NCBI GenBank assembly: GCA_019911805.1
Contig: JAIOJV010000077.1
Location: 233,605-297,604 of the forward strand
From: Gammaproteobacteria bacterium
GTDB lineage: Bacteria; Pseudomonadota; Gammaproteobacteria; Thiohalobacterales; Thiohalobacteraceae
Length of the DNA stretch: 64,000 nucleotides
Reading direction: 5' to 3'
The position numbers and the translations under genes are program-made. The notes under the pieces were generated by a model. The model was not told the origin of the DNA, made no database searches, and was given only the letters and a program-made list of their open reading frames with translations. Shown in pieces: positions 46,401-54,460 of the stretch; the stretch's first letter is position 1; each line of letters starts with the position of its first letter.

Positions 46401-46550
46401 TTCGTACCTTTGACCTTCGACGGCTTCTGGGGACCGCTCGCCTATGTCCTGATCGGCGGTGTGCTCGCCGGCACGGCGATCACGCTGCTGTTCGTGCCGG
46501 CGTTGTATGCGGTGTGGTACCGGCTGGGTGACGCCCGGCATCCGCCATGA
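43488..46550 (+). CDS. RND efflux transporter permease
   Basis: A 1020-residue resistance-nodulation-division pump. It shows two repeats of one helix plus a large periplasmic loop plus five helices. LITALGLLVDDAIIAIEMM-like wording in helix 4 (ALIIALGLLVDDAIIAIEMM) carries the paired aspartates needed for proton transfer, and the second half has PVMLTAVAAAFAFVPLTFDG. It belongs with the large AcrB-like/HAE1 group rather than the metal CusA type, as no methionine cluster is visible. The substrate cannot be deduced. It is translationally coupled to the adaptor upstream. Confidence 0.94.
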   Translation: MSFPNLSALAVREREITLFFLLASIFAGIYAFATLGRAEDPAFTVRVMVVSVLWPGATAEQLQMQAVDRLEKRIQEVEYLYRIETTVRPGRADLQVEFHDYTPSEKIPDLFYEVRKRMLDEAPQLPQGVVGPIVNDDFSDVYFTLLALSAPGLPLRELTREAEAVRDRLQRVAGVHKALLLGERPERVYLEFDTTRLLNLGVSPQQIFAAIDAHNRVQPAGQFETQGPRLYLRVDADLSDPAALRAVPVRVGERILRLDELADVRPGYEDPPAYLVRAQGEDALLLGVVMQRGENGLELGERLAGFLAQERAQLPLGMALTQLTNQADAIVWAVDLFQLKFLAAVGVVMLVSFLAIGLRAGLVVGIAIPVTLGITFLLMEITGIDLDRVTLGALIIALGLLVDDAIIAIEMMLVKMEEGWQRAHAAAHAWNVTAAPMLFGTLVSVAGFVPIGFAQSGVGEYAGNIFWVLAYALLSSWLVAVVFTPYLGYRLLPEIRAGEALRAEIELYQTPRYRQLRALIGACVVHRTWVVAGTVGLLLLSVVGMAGPVQKQFFPTSDRTEVLVGVSLPQGSAIAGTDAVVRRIEALLAQMPEVRTLSAYVGAGAPRFFISANPELPDPAFAKIIAVAHDVSARDTVMATLQRHIDAGEFPEARMHVTQLLYGPPVVWPLSFRILGPDPAELRRLGHAVRAVMAANPHAVEPHLEWDERAPVLHLAIDTERLQRMGLTPRGVAEQLQFLLDGVAVAEVRQGIRAVQVRARGRHDVTPEQLAGLEIKTPAGHKVPVIHLGRIETVYEDVVIKRYNREPFLAVNAEVRGAQPPDVTEVIWRDLAQIRATLPAGYHIDIGGTVEESGKADASIQKLLPVMVGLMLIFVMLQMRSFSGTFMVIATAPLGLIGATVALLLFNQPFGFVALLGLIGLAGILMRNTLILTQQVTDNLRDGMAAQSAVIEAAVRRARPVMLTAVAAAFAFVPLTFDGFWGPLAYVLIGGVLAGTAITLLFVPALYAVWYRLGDARHPP

Positions 46551-46595
46551 TCTGCCACTGATTCCCGCCGACCCATGCCCATGTCGCCCGGCGCG

Positions 46596-47294
46596 TCAGG
46601 CCGGATAGCAGCGCGCCCGCATGCGCGCGCAATAGGCGACGAGGTTGGCGTGCGCGCGGCCGTGTGCCTGCAGTGCATTGCCGTGCGGCTGGTCGAGGAT
46701 GTTGGCGAGGAAGGCGTACAGGCTCATGTCGAGCGTGCGCGGTGCGTCGCCGAGGAAGAAGGGCTGGTCGCCCAGCAGGTCGGCGAGTGCATCCAGCAGC
46801 CGCTGGCCTTGTGCATATGCACCCACCGGGTCCGCCGGCGACAGCCCGCGCCGGCGCAGCTGCCGTAAGAGCGTGCGGCGGATCAGGAACAGCAAGGGGC
46901 CGCGCATGAACAGGGGTAGCGATTTCACCAGGTCGGGCCGGAACACCGCCCAGCCCGCCGGATCGCCCCAGCGCATGAACACCACCTGCCAATAGAGCCG
47001 CTCCTCCACCAGTTCACGGACAAAGAATGCCGTCGCACGCTCTGCCGCGCTCAGTCCTGCATCCAGCGGCGTCGCCTGCCGTGCCTCGTAGTGCCGGACG
47101 ATCGCCTCCGAATCCGCGATCATCTGGCCGTCGTCGACGACGAACGGGATCTGCCCCGTCGGTGACCGCCGCGGTCCACTCGGGACCGCGCGGAACGGGA
47201 TATCACGAAAGCGCAGATACGTCTCCGCCTTCATGCAGAACGGACTGGCGTTCGGCAGGCCCCAGAAGGGCCGGAACTGGTGCAGTTCGATCAT
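46596..47294 (-). CDS. Glutathione S-transferase family protein (metaxin/Fax-like)
   Basis: A 232-residue protein starting at MIELHQFRPFWGLPNASPFC. The thioredoxin-like N-terminal domain (about 1-75) has the SPFC motif, QIPFVVDDGQMIADSEAIVRH for glutathione binding, and a helical C-terminal domain (about 85-230) with FFLGDAPRTLDMSLYAFLANIL. The PFWGLPNASPFCMKAETYLR wording is typical of the metaxin/failed-axon-like GST group, whose bacterial substrates are unknown. It is convergent with the RND permease, 45 bp apart. Confidence 0.9.
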   Translation of the reverse strand: MIELHQFRPFWGLPNASPFCMKAETYLRFRDIPFRAVPSGPRRSPTGQIPFVVDDGQMIADSEAIVRHYEARQATPLDAGLSAAERATAFFVRELVEERLYWQVVFMRWGDPAGWAVFRPDLVKSLPLFMRGPLLFLIRRTLLRQLRRRGLSPADPVGAYAQGQRLLDALADLLGDQPFFLGDAPRTLDMSLYAFLANILDQPHGNALQAHGRAHANLVAYCARMRARCYPA

Positions 47295-47496
47295 CGGAGC
47301 TCTCCCCATCCCTCAATGCCATGCCCGGATGCGGGCTGGACGATCATCGGCCAGGCGGGAGGCGCGGGTCAGTGATCGCGTCACACAGCGATGGGTGGGT
47401 ACGGTGCACCTTGAGGGTATCTTGGAGGGTATTTTGGGGCGTATTTCTCAGCGCCCCGTGCATTGTCCGGGCCGCCGGCGCAGCGATCGCACCGCC

Positions 47497-48318
47497 TCAC
47501 CCCACCGGCGCCAGTCCCGTGATGACGTAGCCACCGGACTTCTCGTCGCGCTGCAGCTGCAGGAGCTTGCGTGCCTCGGCCTCCTCGAGCATCTCGCCGA
47601 AGCTGCGGAAGCCGTGGTAGCGCTCAGCGAAGCCGGGCTTGCGGCGTTTGATGGCCTGCTTGACCATGGAGCCCCATACCTTCTCCTGTTCGCCGCGCTC
47701 CTCGAACAGGTCCTCGACCATCGCCAGCAGCAGATCCATGCCTTCCTGCTTGCGGTCCGCGTCGGTCTTCTCGGCCGGCTTCACGGCGGCGACCTTTTTG
47801 TTGGTTGGGGTCTTCTTCTTGGTACGACGCTGCTTCTGCTCCGTACGCACCAGATCGTCGTAGTAGATGAACTCGTCGCAGTTGGCGATCAGCAGGTCGG
47901 AGGTGGAGTTCTTCACACCCACCCCGATGACGATCTTGTTGTTCTCGCGCAGCTTGCTGACCAGCGGCGAGAAGTCGGAGTCACCGCTGATGATCACGAA
48001 GGTGTCGACGTGGGACTTGGTATAGCAGAGATCCAGGGCATCGACCACCATGCGGATGTCGGCGGAGTTCTTGCCGGACATGCGCACGTGTGGGATCTCG
48101 ATCAGCTCGAAGGCCGCCTCGTGCATCGCCCCCTTGAACGCCTTGTAGCGGTCCCAGTCGCAGTAGGCCTTCTTGACCACGATACTGCCCTTGAGCAGCA
48201 GGCGCTCGAGCACCTTCTGGATGTCGAAGTCGGCATACTTGGCGTCGCGCACGCCCAGCGCGACGTTCTCGAAGTCGCAGAACAAGGCCATGTTCTGGGT
48301 CTGCGGTTTACCTGTCAT
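47497..48318 (-). CDS. NYN-domain (PIN-like) ribonuclease with a C-terminal OST-HTH/LOTUS-like domain
   Basis: A 273-residue protein starting at MTGKPQTQNMALFCDFENVA; the upstream codons lie toward the repeat and were rejected. The NYN domain (about 10-155) carries acidic residues of the metal site in CDFENVAL, HVRMSGKNSADIRMVVDAL and FVIISGDSDFSPLVSKL. A lysine-rich linker (about 165-200) leads to an OST-HTH-like domain (about 200-270) with VWGSMVKQAIKRRKPGFAERYHGFRSFGEML. The family (LabA/DUF88) is predicted to cleave or bind RNA. Single gene, next to a mobile repeat element. Confidence 0.92.
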   Translation of the reverse strand: MTGKPQTQNMALFCDFENVALGVRDAKYADFDIQKVLERLLLKGSIVVKKAYCDWDRYKAFKGAMHEAAFELIEIPHVRMSGKNSADIRMVVDALDLCYTKSHVDTFVIISGDSDFSPLVSKLRENNKIVIGVGVKNSTSDLLIANCDEFIYYDDLVRTEQKQRRTKKKTPTNKKVAAVKPAEKTDADRKQEGMDLLLAMVEDLFEERGEQEKVWGSMVKQAIKRRKPGFAERYHGFRSFGEMLEEAEARKLLQLQRDEKSGGYVITGLAPVG

Positions 48319-48382
48319 GGATATGCTCCTGGTGGGTGTTCGTGCTTGCCCGGAAAAATTCACTCTGTATACCCACTGCCGT

Positions 48383-48795
48383 CCCATAAACCAAAACCTA
48401 TATTGGCCACGGAAACACACGGAAATACACGGACAAGATCATATGCGTCATACGACAACCTACGTCACCCGCCAGGTGCTGAGGCAGAGCTTCGTGACGC
48501 AGTTTCATTTCAGGAATCTGATTAATTCGTCGTACCGTCATTGCGAACGAAGCGAAGCAATCTCCTTCTACGGTAGATCAACAGCTTGGAGATTATTCGC
48601 TGCGCTCACCCCTGCGGGCGTTCTGCGCTCGCAAGCTCGCTGGTGCCGCGTCGCTACGCCCATAGAAGCCCTGCGGGCTTCATTATGGGTACCTCACCCT
48701 TCGGGTCTAGGCATTCTCGCAATGACGGATTAATCAGAGGCTCCTTCAATGTCTTCCGTGTGTTTCCGTGGCCAATATAGGTTTTGGTTTATGGG
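48383..48795. mobile_element. MITE-like element with perfect 41-bp terminal inverted repeats, copy 2
   Basis: Bases 48383-48423 and 48755-48795 are exact reverse complements over 41 bases, starting CCCATAAACCAAAACCTATA and ending in CCACGGAAACACACGGA. A second inverted repeat lies inside, based on AGGAATCTGATTAATTCGTC and GTCATTGCGAA (from 48512) against CGCAATGACGGATTAATCAG (to about 48747). The 413-bp element encodes no transposase. The internal repeat matches copy 1 at 4128-4478, while the outermost sequence differs. No clear target-site duplication was seen. Confidence 0.8.
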
Positions 48796-48856
48796 GCAGC
48801 AGCGACGTAGCCCGCAGTCATCTCATCGCGGTCGGGTTTCCGGATTTTATATCATG

Positions 48857-48896
48857 ACTTTTTCCGTGTTGTTCCGTGGATTCCGTGGCCAAAAAC
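48857..48896. repeat. Solo CCGTGG-type repeat arm
   Basis: TTTTTCCGTGTTGTTCCGTG followed by GATTCCGTGGCC is the reverse complement of the arm at 39651. It lies 62 bp beyond copy 2 without a partner of its own. The rest of the 48796-49102 gap holds no gene; a CCACCCCAG..CCCC run near 49060-49075 precedes the DUF2058 ribosome site. Confidence 0.6.
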
Positions 48897-49102
48897 AGCG
48901 GCCTCCGGTCCGTGCCGGTGGGGACAGCGCCCATGTTCACAGTCTAGCGCGTCATAGTGCCCAAGTGTCCGGCCGGCGGCAACGCCGACGGCGCTGCCGG
49001 GCGGGCCGCGGTCGGCAGTATGCCGCCCCTGGGCCGCCCCTGGGTTAGAATCACCCCAGGCCACCCCAGCCCCTCCACATCGCAAAAACGAAGGTGAAAC
49101 CC

Positions 49103-49642
49103 ATGGCCAATTCCTTTGGCGATCAGTTCCTCAAGGCCGGCCTGGTGAACAAGGCCAGGCTCAACGAGGCGCAGAAGGCGAAGAGCAAGCAGCAGAAGCA
49201 GAAACTGAAACAGAAGATCGAGACGGTCGATGAGGCGGCAGTGGCGGCGCGGCAGGCCGCGGCCGAGGCCGCCGAGCGCGACCGCGAACTCAACCGCCGG
49301 CACCAGGAGGAGGCCGAGCGCAAGGCGGTGCAGGCGCAGATCCGGCAGCTGATCGAATTGAACCGACTGCCGCACGACGGCGAGGTCGGCTACAACTTCC
49401 AGGATGGCGCGGCCATCAGAAAGATCTTTGTCACTGAGATGATCCGCGACCGGCTGGCGGGTGGTGTGCTCGCCATCGTCCGCTACGACGAGGGCTATGA
49501 AGTCGTCCCGGCGGTCGTGGCGGACCGGATCCTGCAGCGCGATCCCGCCTGTATCGTCAGCCGCGCGACCGCGCAGCCGCAGGCAGAGGACGCGGAGGAT
49601 CCTTACGCGGACTACAAGGTTCCGGATGATCTGATGTGGTAG
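49103..49642 (+). CDS. DUF2058 family protein (YaiL-like)
   Basis: A 179-residue cytoplasmic protein starting at MANSFGDQFLKAGLVNKARL, preceded by AAGGTG. A lysine/glutamine-rich helical stretch (about 20-95, coiled-coil-like, EAQKAKSKQQKQKLKQK) leads to a small C-terminal domain with YNFQDGAAIRKIFVTEMIRDRLAGG. Both parts match DUF2058. E. coli YaiL is reported among nucleoprotein-associated factors; the role here is unknown. It is flanked by repeats on both sides. Confidence 0.9.
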   Translation: MANSFGDQFLKAGLVNKARLNEAQKAKSKQQKQKLKQKIETVDEAAVAARQAAAEAAERDRELNRRHQEEAERKAVQAQIRQLIELNRLPHDGEVGYNFQDGAAIRKIFVTEMIRDRLAGGVLAIVRYDEGYEVVPAVVADRILQRDPACIVSRATAQPQAEDAEDPYADYKVPDDLMW

Positions 49643-49654
49643 GCGGGATGGGTT

Positions 49655-49728
49655 GTGAGGCGTGAGGCGTGAGGCGTGAGGCGGAAAATCTGTTATTGGC
49701 CACGGAAGCACACGGAAAAACACAGACA
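49655..49728. repeat. Four tandem GTGAGGC heptamers plus a CCACGGAAGC arm
   Basis: GTGAGGC occurs four times exactly at 49655-49682. It is followed by GGCCACGGAAGCACACGGAA near 49697-49720 and ACAGACAAGACCA. Copy 1 at 4121-4185 has the same order (GTGAGGC units, then CCACGGAAAC), so this is a half element. It lies in the 293-bp gap before egtB. Confidence 0.75.
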
Positions 49729-49935
49729 AGACCACAAGACCATAGGCTGCACAAGGCTACCCACTACATTCCGCGTTACCTGCCAGGCGCTGATGCTGCG
49801 TTGCTACGATTCGCTGCCCTGCAGCGGCCGTGCGGCACACGGCGCATGATCAACTAGACTTCAATACAGCTGGACGCAGCGCGGATATCCGCCCGAGTCC
49901 GGCAGCGGCTTCTTCTGTTCACAGGAAGGTGCGTT

Positions 49936-51213
49936 ATGACCCTGTCAGAGATATCCACGGCCCGCGTGTCCGAGCGCGCCGCGTCGCTCAGCGAGGAGTA
50001 CCGGCGCGTGCGCGCGGCATCGGAGGCGTTGTGCGCCCCGCTCGCAGTCGAGGACTATGGGATTCAGACCATGCCGGACGTCAGTCCGCCGAAATGGCAC
50101 CTCGCCCACGTGTCCTGGTTCTTCGAGACCTTCGTGCTCAAGCCGTTCGCGCGCGGCTACACGGAGTTCCACCCGCAGTTCGCGCACCTGTTCAATTCCT
50201 ACTACGAAACCGTGGGCACCTTTCACCCGCGCCCGGAACGCGGCCTGCTGGCGCGGCCGACCGTTGCAGAGGTCTTCGCCTACCGCCGGCATGTCGATGC
50301 GGCGATGGCGCGGCTGCTGGCGGATCCGCCCGCGCAACATGCCGATGCCATTCGCCAACGGGTACAGCTGGGGTTGAACCACGAGCAGCAGCACCAGGAA
50401 CTGCTGGTCACGGACATCAAGCACATCTTCGCGTACAGCCCGCTGCGTCCGGTGTATCACGCGAACGCCGCGCCGCGCTGTGCCGCGCCGAAGGCGGACT
50501 GGATCGCTTTTCCAGCGGGGCTCCATGAGATTGGTCATGACGGCGACGGCTTCGGTTTCGATACTGAGTTTCCGCGCCACCGGGTGTTTCTGGAGGCGTT
50601 CCTGCTCGCATCCCGGCCGGTGAGCAACGCCGAGTACCTGGCCTTCGTCGAGGGCGGCGGCTATCGGCGCGCCGAGCTCTGGCTGTCCGCGGGCTGGGCA
50701 CAGATACGCAACGCGAAATGGGATCATCCACTCTATTGGGAGCGCACGGCCGGGGACTGGGAGCACATGACGCTCGCGGGCTGGACGCCACTCGATCCGG
50801 ATGCACCGGTCTGTCATCTGAGCTACTTCGAGGCGGACGCCTACGCGCGCTGGTGTGGTAAGCGGTTGCCCACGGAAATGGAATGGGAGGTGGCTGCGAC
50901 GCGCCTGCCGGTACGGGGCAACTTCGCCACCAACGGCTGGCTGCAACCGGCCGCCACTGCGCACACCGGTCTGACGCAGATGTTCGGCGACGTCTGGGAA
51001 TGGACGTCTTCGGCCTATGCGGCCTATCCGGGCTATCGGCCGTTGGGTGGGGCGCTGGGTGAATACAACGGTAAATTCATGTGTGGTCAGTTCGTGCTGC
51101 GCGGCGGTTCGTGCGCGACTCCGGCCGGGCACATACGCGCCAGCTACCGCAACTTCTTCTATCCGCACGACCGCTGGCAGTTCAGCGGGCTGCGTCTCGC
51201 AGACGATCTCTGA
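49936..51213 (+). CDS. egtB: Ergothioneine biosynthesis sulfoxide synthase EgtB
   Basis: A 425-residue protein with AGGAAGGTG before the ATG. The N-terminal DinB-like domain (about 20-165) has PPKWHLAHVSWFFETFVLKP and GLNHEQQHQELLVTDIKH, whose histidines form the non-heme iron site. The C-terminal FGE-sulfatase domain (about 185-420) has HRVFLEAFLLASRPVSNAEY, DAYARWCGKRLPTEMEWEVA and FGDVWEWTSSAYAAYPGY. The enzyme joins cysteine or gamma-glutamylcysteine to trimethylhistidine with O2. The partner methyltransferase EgtD is not adjacent or elsewhere in the window, so the pathway must be completed from another locus. Confidence 0.93.
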   Translation: MTLSEISTARVSERAASLSEEYRRVRAASEALCAPLAVEDYGIQTMPDVSPPKWHLAHVSWFFETFVLKPFARGYTEFHPQFAHLFNSYYETVGTFHPRPERGLLARPTVAEVFAYRRHVDAAMARLLADPPAQHADAIRQRVQLGLNHEQQHQELLVTDIKHIFAYSPLRPVYHANAAPRCAAPKADWIAFPAGLHEIGHDGDGFGFDTEFPRHRVFLEAFLLASRPVSNAEYLAFVEGGGYRRAELWLSAGWAQIRNAKWDHPLYWERTAGDWEHMTLAGWTPLDPDAPVCHLSYFEADAYARWCGKRLPTEMEWEVAATRLPVRGNFATNGWLQPAATAHTGLTQMFGDVWEWTSSAYAAYPGYRPLGGALGEYNGKFMCGQFVLRGGSCATPAGHIRASYRNFFYPHDRWQFSGLRLADDL

Positions 51214-51309
51214 GGGCCGCCGCCGCGTGTTGCGACCGTCACCGGCCGCCCGTGCAAGGCGGGCGGTTGTGCTGCATCATGGCGCGACATCGCGAACGAG
51301 GACACCGAC

Positions 51310-51918
51310 ATGATGCGCGCCATCAGCAGGAACATCCTTACCGGCCTGATCACGATTCTGCCCGTGGTGCTGACGCTCTACCTGTTCTACTGGCTGGTGG
51401 TGTCTGCCGAGGCAGCGCTGGGTACGCTGCTCAAGACGGTACTCCCGATGGGCGCCTACTGGCCCGGAATGGGCGTGGCCATCGGTCTGCTGGCGGCATT
51501 CGTGGTGGGGTTACTGATGCGCGCCCTGGCGGTGCGGCGCCTGTTCGCGCTGGGCGAGCGGATCTTCACACGCCTGCCTTTGATCAAATCGGTGTACTCC
51601 GCGCTCCGCGACCTGATGGATTATTTCTCACCTGAGCGCAAGAAAGACTTCGGCCAGGTGGTGGCGGTCACGCTCGGTGAGATGCAGCTGATCGGCTTCG
51701 TCACGCAGGCGGATACCGGGCGCCTGCCCACAGAATTCCACGGGCAGGACCGCGTGCTGGTCTATCTGCCCATGAGCTACCAGATTGGTGGCTATGCCGT
51801 GTTCGTGCCACGCAGCGCGGTGCACCCGCTGGACATGGGCATGGAAGAGGCCATGCGCTTCGTGATCACCGCCGGCGTGACCGGCGACCCCACACGGGAT
51901 CCGCAAGTCCGCCACTAG
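51310..51918 (+). CDS. DUF502 family membrane protein
   Basis: A 202-residue protein with GAGGA before the ATG. Two hydrophobic helices (about 10-35 and 50-75) are followed by a DUF502 soluble part: LPLIKSVYSALRDLMDYF, VVAVTLGEMQLIGFVT and VLVYLPMSYQIGGYAVFVPR. The function is unknown. Its last 291 bp are antisense to the 3' end of the phosphodiesterase/EEP gene, an unusually long convergent overlap. Confidence 0.92.
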   Translation: MMRAISRNILTGLITILPVVLTLYLFYWLVVSAEAALGTLLKTVLPMGAYWPGMGVAIGLLAAFVVGLLMRALAVRRLFALGERIFTRLPLIKSVYSALRDLMDYFSPERKKDFGQVVAVTLGEMQLIGFVTQADTGRLPTEFHGQDRVLVYLPMSYQIGGYAVFVPRSAVHPLDMGMEEAMRFVITAGVTGDPTRDPQVRH

Positions 51919-54345
51919 CGGCAGATGATCGGAGGCGACGCGCGCGAGCGCGGAATTCGGTACCTCGATGCCGGTCACCTCGATGTCCGGGCTGACGAAG
52001 ATATGGTCGATGCGCAGCGTCGGGAAGCGCCCCGAGAAGGTGCTGCGCGGGCGGTGCTGGCGCGCCTCGATCTGGACATCGTTCAGGCGCCTGGCGAGTC
52101 GTCGGCATACCGCCGACGACGGCAGGGCGTTGAAGTCCCCGCACAGGATCACCGGCGTGCGGCAGTGTACGTTCCCCAGCCAGTCTGCGCCGAGCAGTGC
52201 CTCCGTCTGCGCCATACGCTCGCGCACGTTCAACCCCAGATGGGTGTTGAGGATCTGCACCGTCCTGCCGTGCAGGTCGACGCTTACCCACAGCGCCCCG
52301 CGCGGTTCGAGCTGCGGTTTGTCGGCGAGCCCCGGCAGCGGGGCGGCCCTGACCAGACAGCGTGGCAGGTGCGTCAGGATGGCGTCACCGTAGCGTTCCT
52401 CCTCCAGGTGCACGGCCGGATGAAAATGGAAATCCATCTCCAGGCAACGCGCGATCAGCTGCGCCTGATCCAGACCGTGGGTACGGCCGCGGCCGACGTC
52501 GAGTTCCTGCAACGCCACTACGTCCGGCCGGGCACGGGCGATGATACGGGCGATGCGTTCGGGATCGATCTTGCCGTCCATGCCGATGCAGCTGTGCACG
52601 TTGTAGGTCATCACCCGCAGGGTCTCCGCGCGTGCCGCGGCTGGGCGTATGGGCGCATCCGAGGGTGCGCGTACGGGTACGCCCACGGTGGCGTCCGCCG
52701 GCCGGCGGACCGACCGGCCGAGGTGGCGTAGCGCCGCGGTGCGCAGGTCGAGGGGGCGCAGATAGGGAGCCCTGCGCGCCGCCAGTGGGGCATCGTCGGG
52801 GAGCAGGGCGAAGCCGTGGGTCTCGTCCGGTGCGGCACCGGCATGGCTGCCGTTCTCGGTGGCGAAGGTCAGTGGCGGCACGCCCGCACGCCAGCCCAGC
52901 AGGACGAAATCGCCGGCGTCCGGATGTTCACACAGACGCAGCAGGTCCGGGCCGAGCGCGTCGAGGAAGGGATGGTCCGGCCCGAACAGCGTGGCCGTGT
53001 CCTGCGGCAGGCGGAATTCGCCAACGTTAGTGCAGGCGTGCAGTTGCCCCGTCCCGTCTCGGTGGAGCACGACCGGCACCTTGTGGGAATGCGCCAGGTC
53101 CCGCGCGATGACGTCGCGCACGGCGGCGTCCAGGGCCAGCGGAGAATAGACATGAGCGACCGGCCCGAGCGCGGCCACGCGGGGTCGGGCCTCGTTGTGG
53201 GCGAGGCCGTCCATACCGAGCACCGCGAACAGGCGCTGCACGTGGCGGCCGCCGAGCAGACGCACGCGCTGGGTCTGGATGCCGCCGGCATCCCCCGGAC
53301 CGGCGCCGCTGCCGGTGTCGATGCCAGGCGCATGCACCCCGGCCGTCGTGAAGGCCGCCGTCACTGCCTCGTCCAGCGGATAGCCCTGCCGGTCCCGGTA
53401 GGCCTGGGTCATGGACTGACCGTGATCGGAATACACCCAGACCTCGTACTGGCGCCACGGCGAGCGGTTGGCGGCGCGCCATAGCCGGGCGATGGCATCG
53501 TCGATACCCTTCAGCGTCCAGTGCGCAAACAGCGAGCGCGGCCCACGGCGATGCGACTGTTCGTCGTAGCCGAGGAAGTTGATGTGCACGCTGGGCAGAC
53601 CGCGGGCGACGTCGATCTTGCCGCCGATCACGCACAGTTCGCGCAGCAGGATGGAGATGCCTACCCGGGTCGGGATGAATTTCAGCTCCTTCAGCAAGTC
53701 GTACCCGCGCCGGAGGCCACGCACGCAATCGACCAGCGCCAGGCCCAACTCCAGCAGCATCAGCACCCCGACGCGCAGAAAGCTGTAGAGGTTGGCTAAC
53801 AGGAACGCCGTCACCACCAGCGGATTGGCGGCGCGCAGCGTCGGACCCCAGCCCATGGACGCCGGGCAGAAGTGCGACTCCGCCGCGCCGCCGGTGAAGA
53901 CATCCGCATAGGCACTGCCGCCTTTGAGCAGCGGCTCATCGCCATCGGCCACGAGCCGCGCCTCGACCCGCGCCGCCGCCTCCGGGTCGTACATGCGGAC
54001 CACCTCCCCGCTTTCCCGGTCCAGGAAGGAAAAGGCCGGCACCGCGCCGGCGACGCCATAGAACAGCTCCGCCTGGACGGCGGGCGTGGTTGCCGGCAGG
54101 CCCGCATAGTGGCTGTGGGTGCGGTACTGTTCGCGCGCCATGAGCCGGCGCAGGAACGGCAGCTCGCCGCGCGCCAGCGCCCGCTCGAATTCCGGCCGCG
54201 ACAGCCCATCGATCTGGATCATGACCAGCCCCGGCCGTGTCGGCGCACCCGCGGATACCGGCAGGCGCAGCAGGCGCGCCAGCCAGACGCTGCGGCTGAG
54301 GCGGTGGCGCAGACGCCGGAGGCCGATCTCGATCCGGGCGATCAT
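51628..54345 (-). CDS. Alkaline-phosphatase-type phosphodiesterase fused to an EEP nuclease/phosphatase
   Basis: A 905-residue fusion. Residues about 38-460 are a type I phosphodiesterase/alkaline-phosphatase-like domain: LVMIQIDGLSRPEF (metal Asp), GLPATTPAVQAELFYG (likely Thr nucleophile region) and VWVYSDHGQS (metal Asp/His), with a hydrophobic insert at about 175-205. Residues about 578-810 are an endonuclease/exonuclease/phosphatase domain with MTYNVHSCIGMDGKIDPERI, ALQELDVGRGRTHG, ILCGDFNALPSS and a closing SDHLPLVADL. The final 96 residues are pure antisense of DUF502 and resemble nothing, so the ancestral stop was probably near 51915. It lies 115 bp downstream of the GT4 gene, same strand. 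Confidence 0.85.
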   Translation of the reverse strand: MIARIEIGLRRLRHRLSRSVWLARLLRLPVSAGAPTRPGLVMIQIDGLSRPEFERALARGELPFLRRLMAREQYRTHSHYAGLPATTPAVQAELFYGVAGAVPAFSFLDRESGEVVRMYDPEAAARVEARLVADGDEPLLKGGSAYADVFTGGAAESHFCPASMGWGPTLRAANPLVVTAFLLANLYSFLRVGVLMLLELGLALVDCVRGLRRGYDLLKELKFIPTRVGISILLRELCVIGGKIDVARGLPSVHINFLGYDEQSHRRGPRSLFAHWTLKGIDDAIARLWRAANRSPWRQYEVWVYSDHGQSMTQAYRDRQGYPLDEAVTAAFTTAGVHAPGIDTGSGAGPGDAGGIQTQRVRLLGGRHVQRLFAVLGMDGLAHNEARPRVAALGPVAHVYSPLALDAAVRDVIARDLAHSHKVPVVLHRDGTGQLHACTNVGEFRLPQDTATLFGPDHPFLDALGPDLLRLCEHPDAGDFVLLGWRAGVPPLTFATENGSHAGAAPDETHGFALLPDDAPLAARRAPYLRPLDLRTAALRHLGRSVRRPADATVGVPVRAPSDAPIRPAAARAETLRVMTYNVHSCIGMDGKIDPERIARIIARARPDVVALQELDVGRGRTHGLDQAQLIARCLEMDFHFHPAVHLEEERYGDAILTHLPRCLVRAAPLPGLADKPQLEPRGALWVSVDLHGRTVQILNTHLGLNVRERMAQTEALLGADWLGNVHCRTPVILCGDFNALPSSAVCRRLARRLNDVQIEARQHRPRSTFSGRFPTLRIDHIFVSPDIEVTGIEVPNSALARVASDHLPLVADLRIPCGVAGHAGGDHEAHGLFHAHVQRVHRAAWHEHGIATNLVAHGQIDQHAVLPVEFCGQAPGIRLRDEADQLHLTERDRHHLAEVFLALR

Positions 54346-54460
54346 CGCTGCCCGGGAGCCTGCCGGACTGGAGCGATCATGGCGAGCAAGGTGGGAGCGC
54401 AGCAGATCAGTCTCACGTCCGAGAGGCTCCTATGCGTCGGCGGGGGACGCAGCATCCGCA

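Noticed and set aside
43191..46541. Long minus-strand open frames opposite the RND efflux genes
   Set aside because: Composition is typical of antisense translation of GC-rich genes. The plus strand has unmistakable adaptor and pump motifs with an ATGA overlap.
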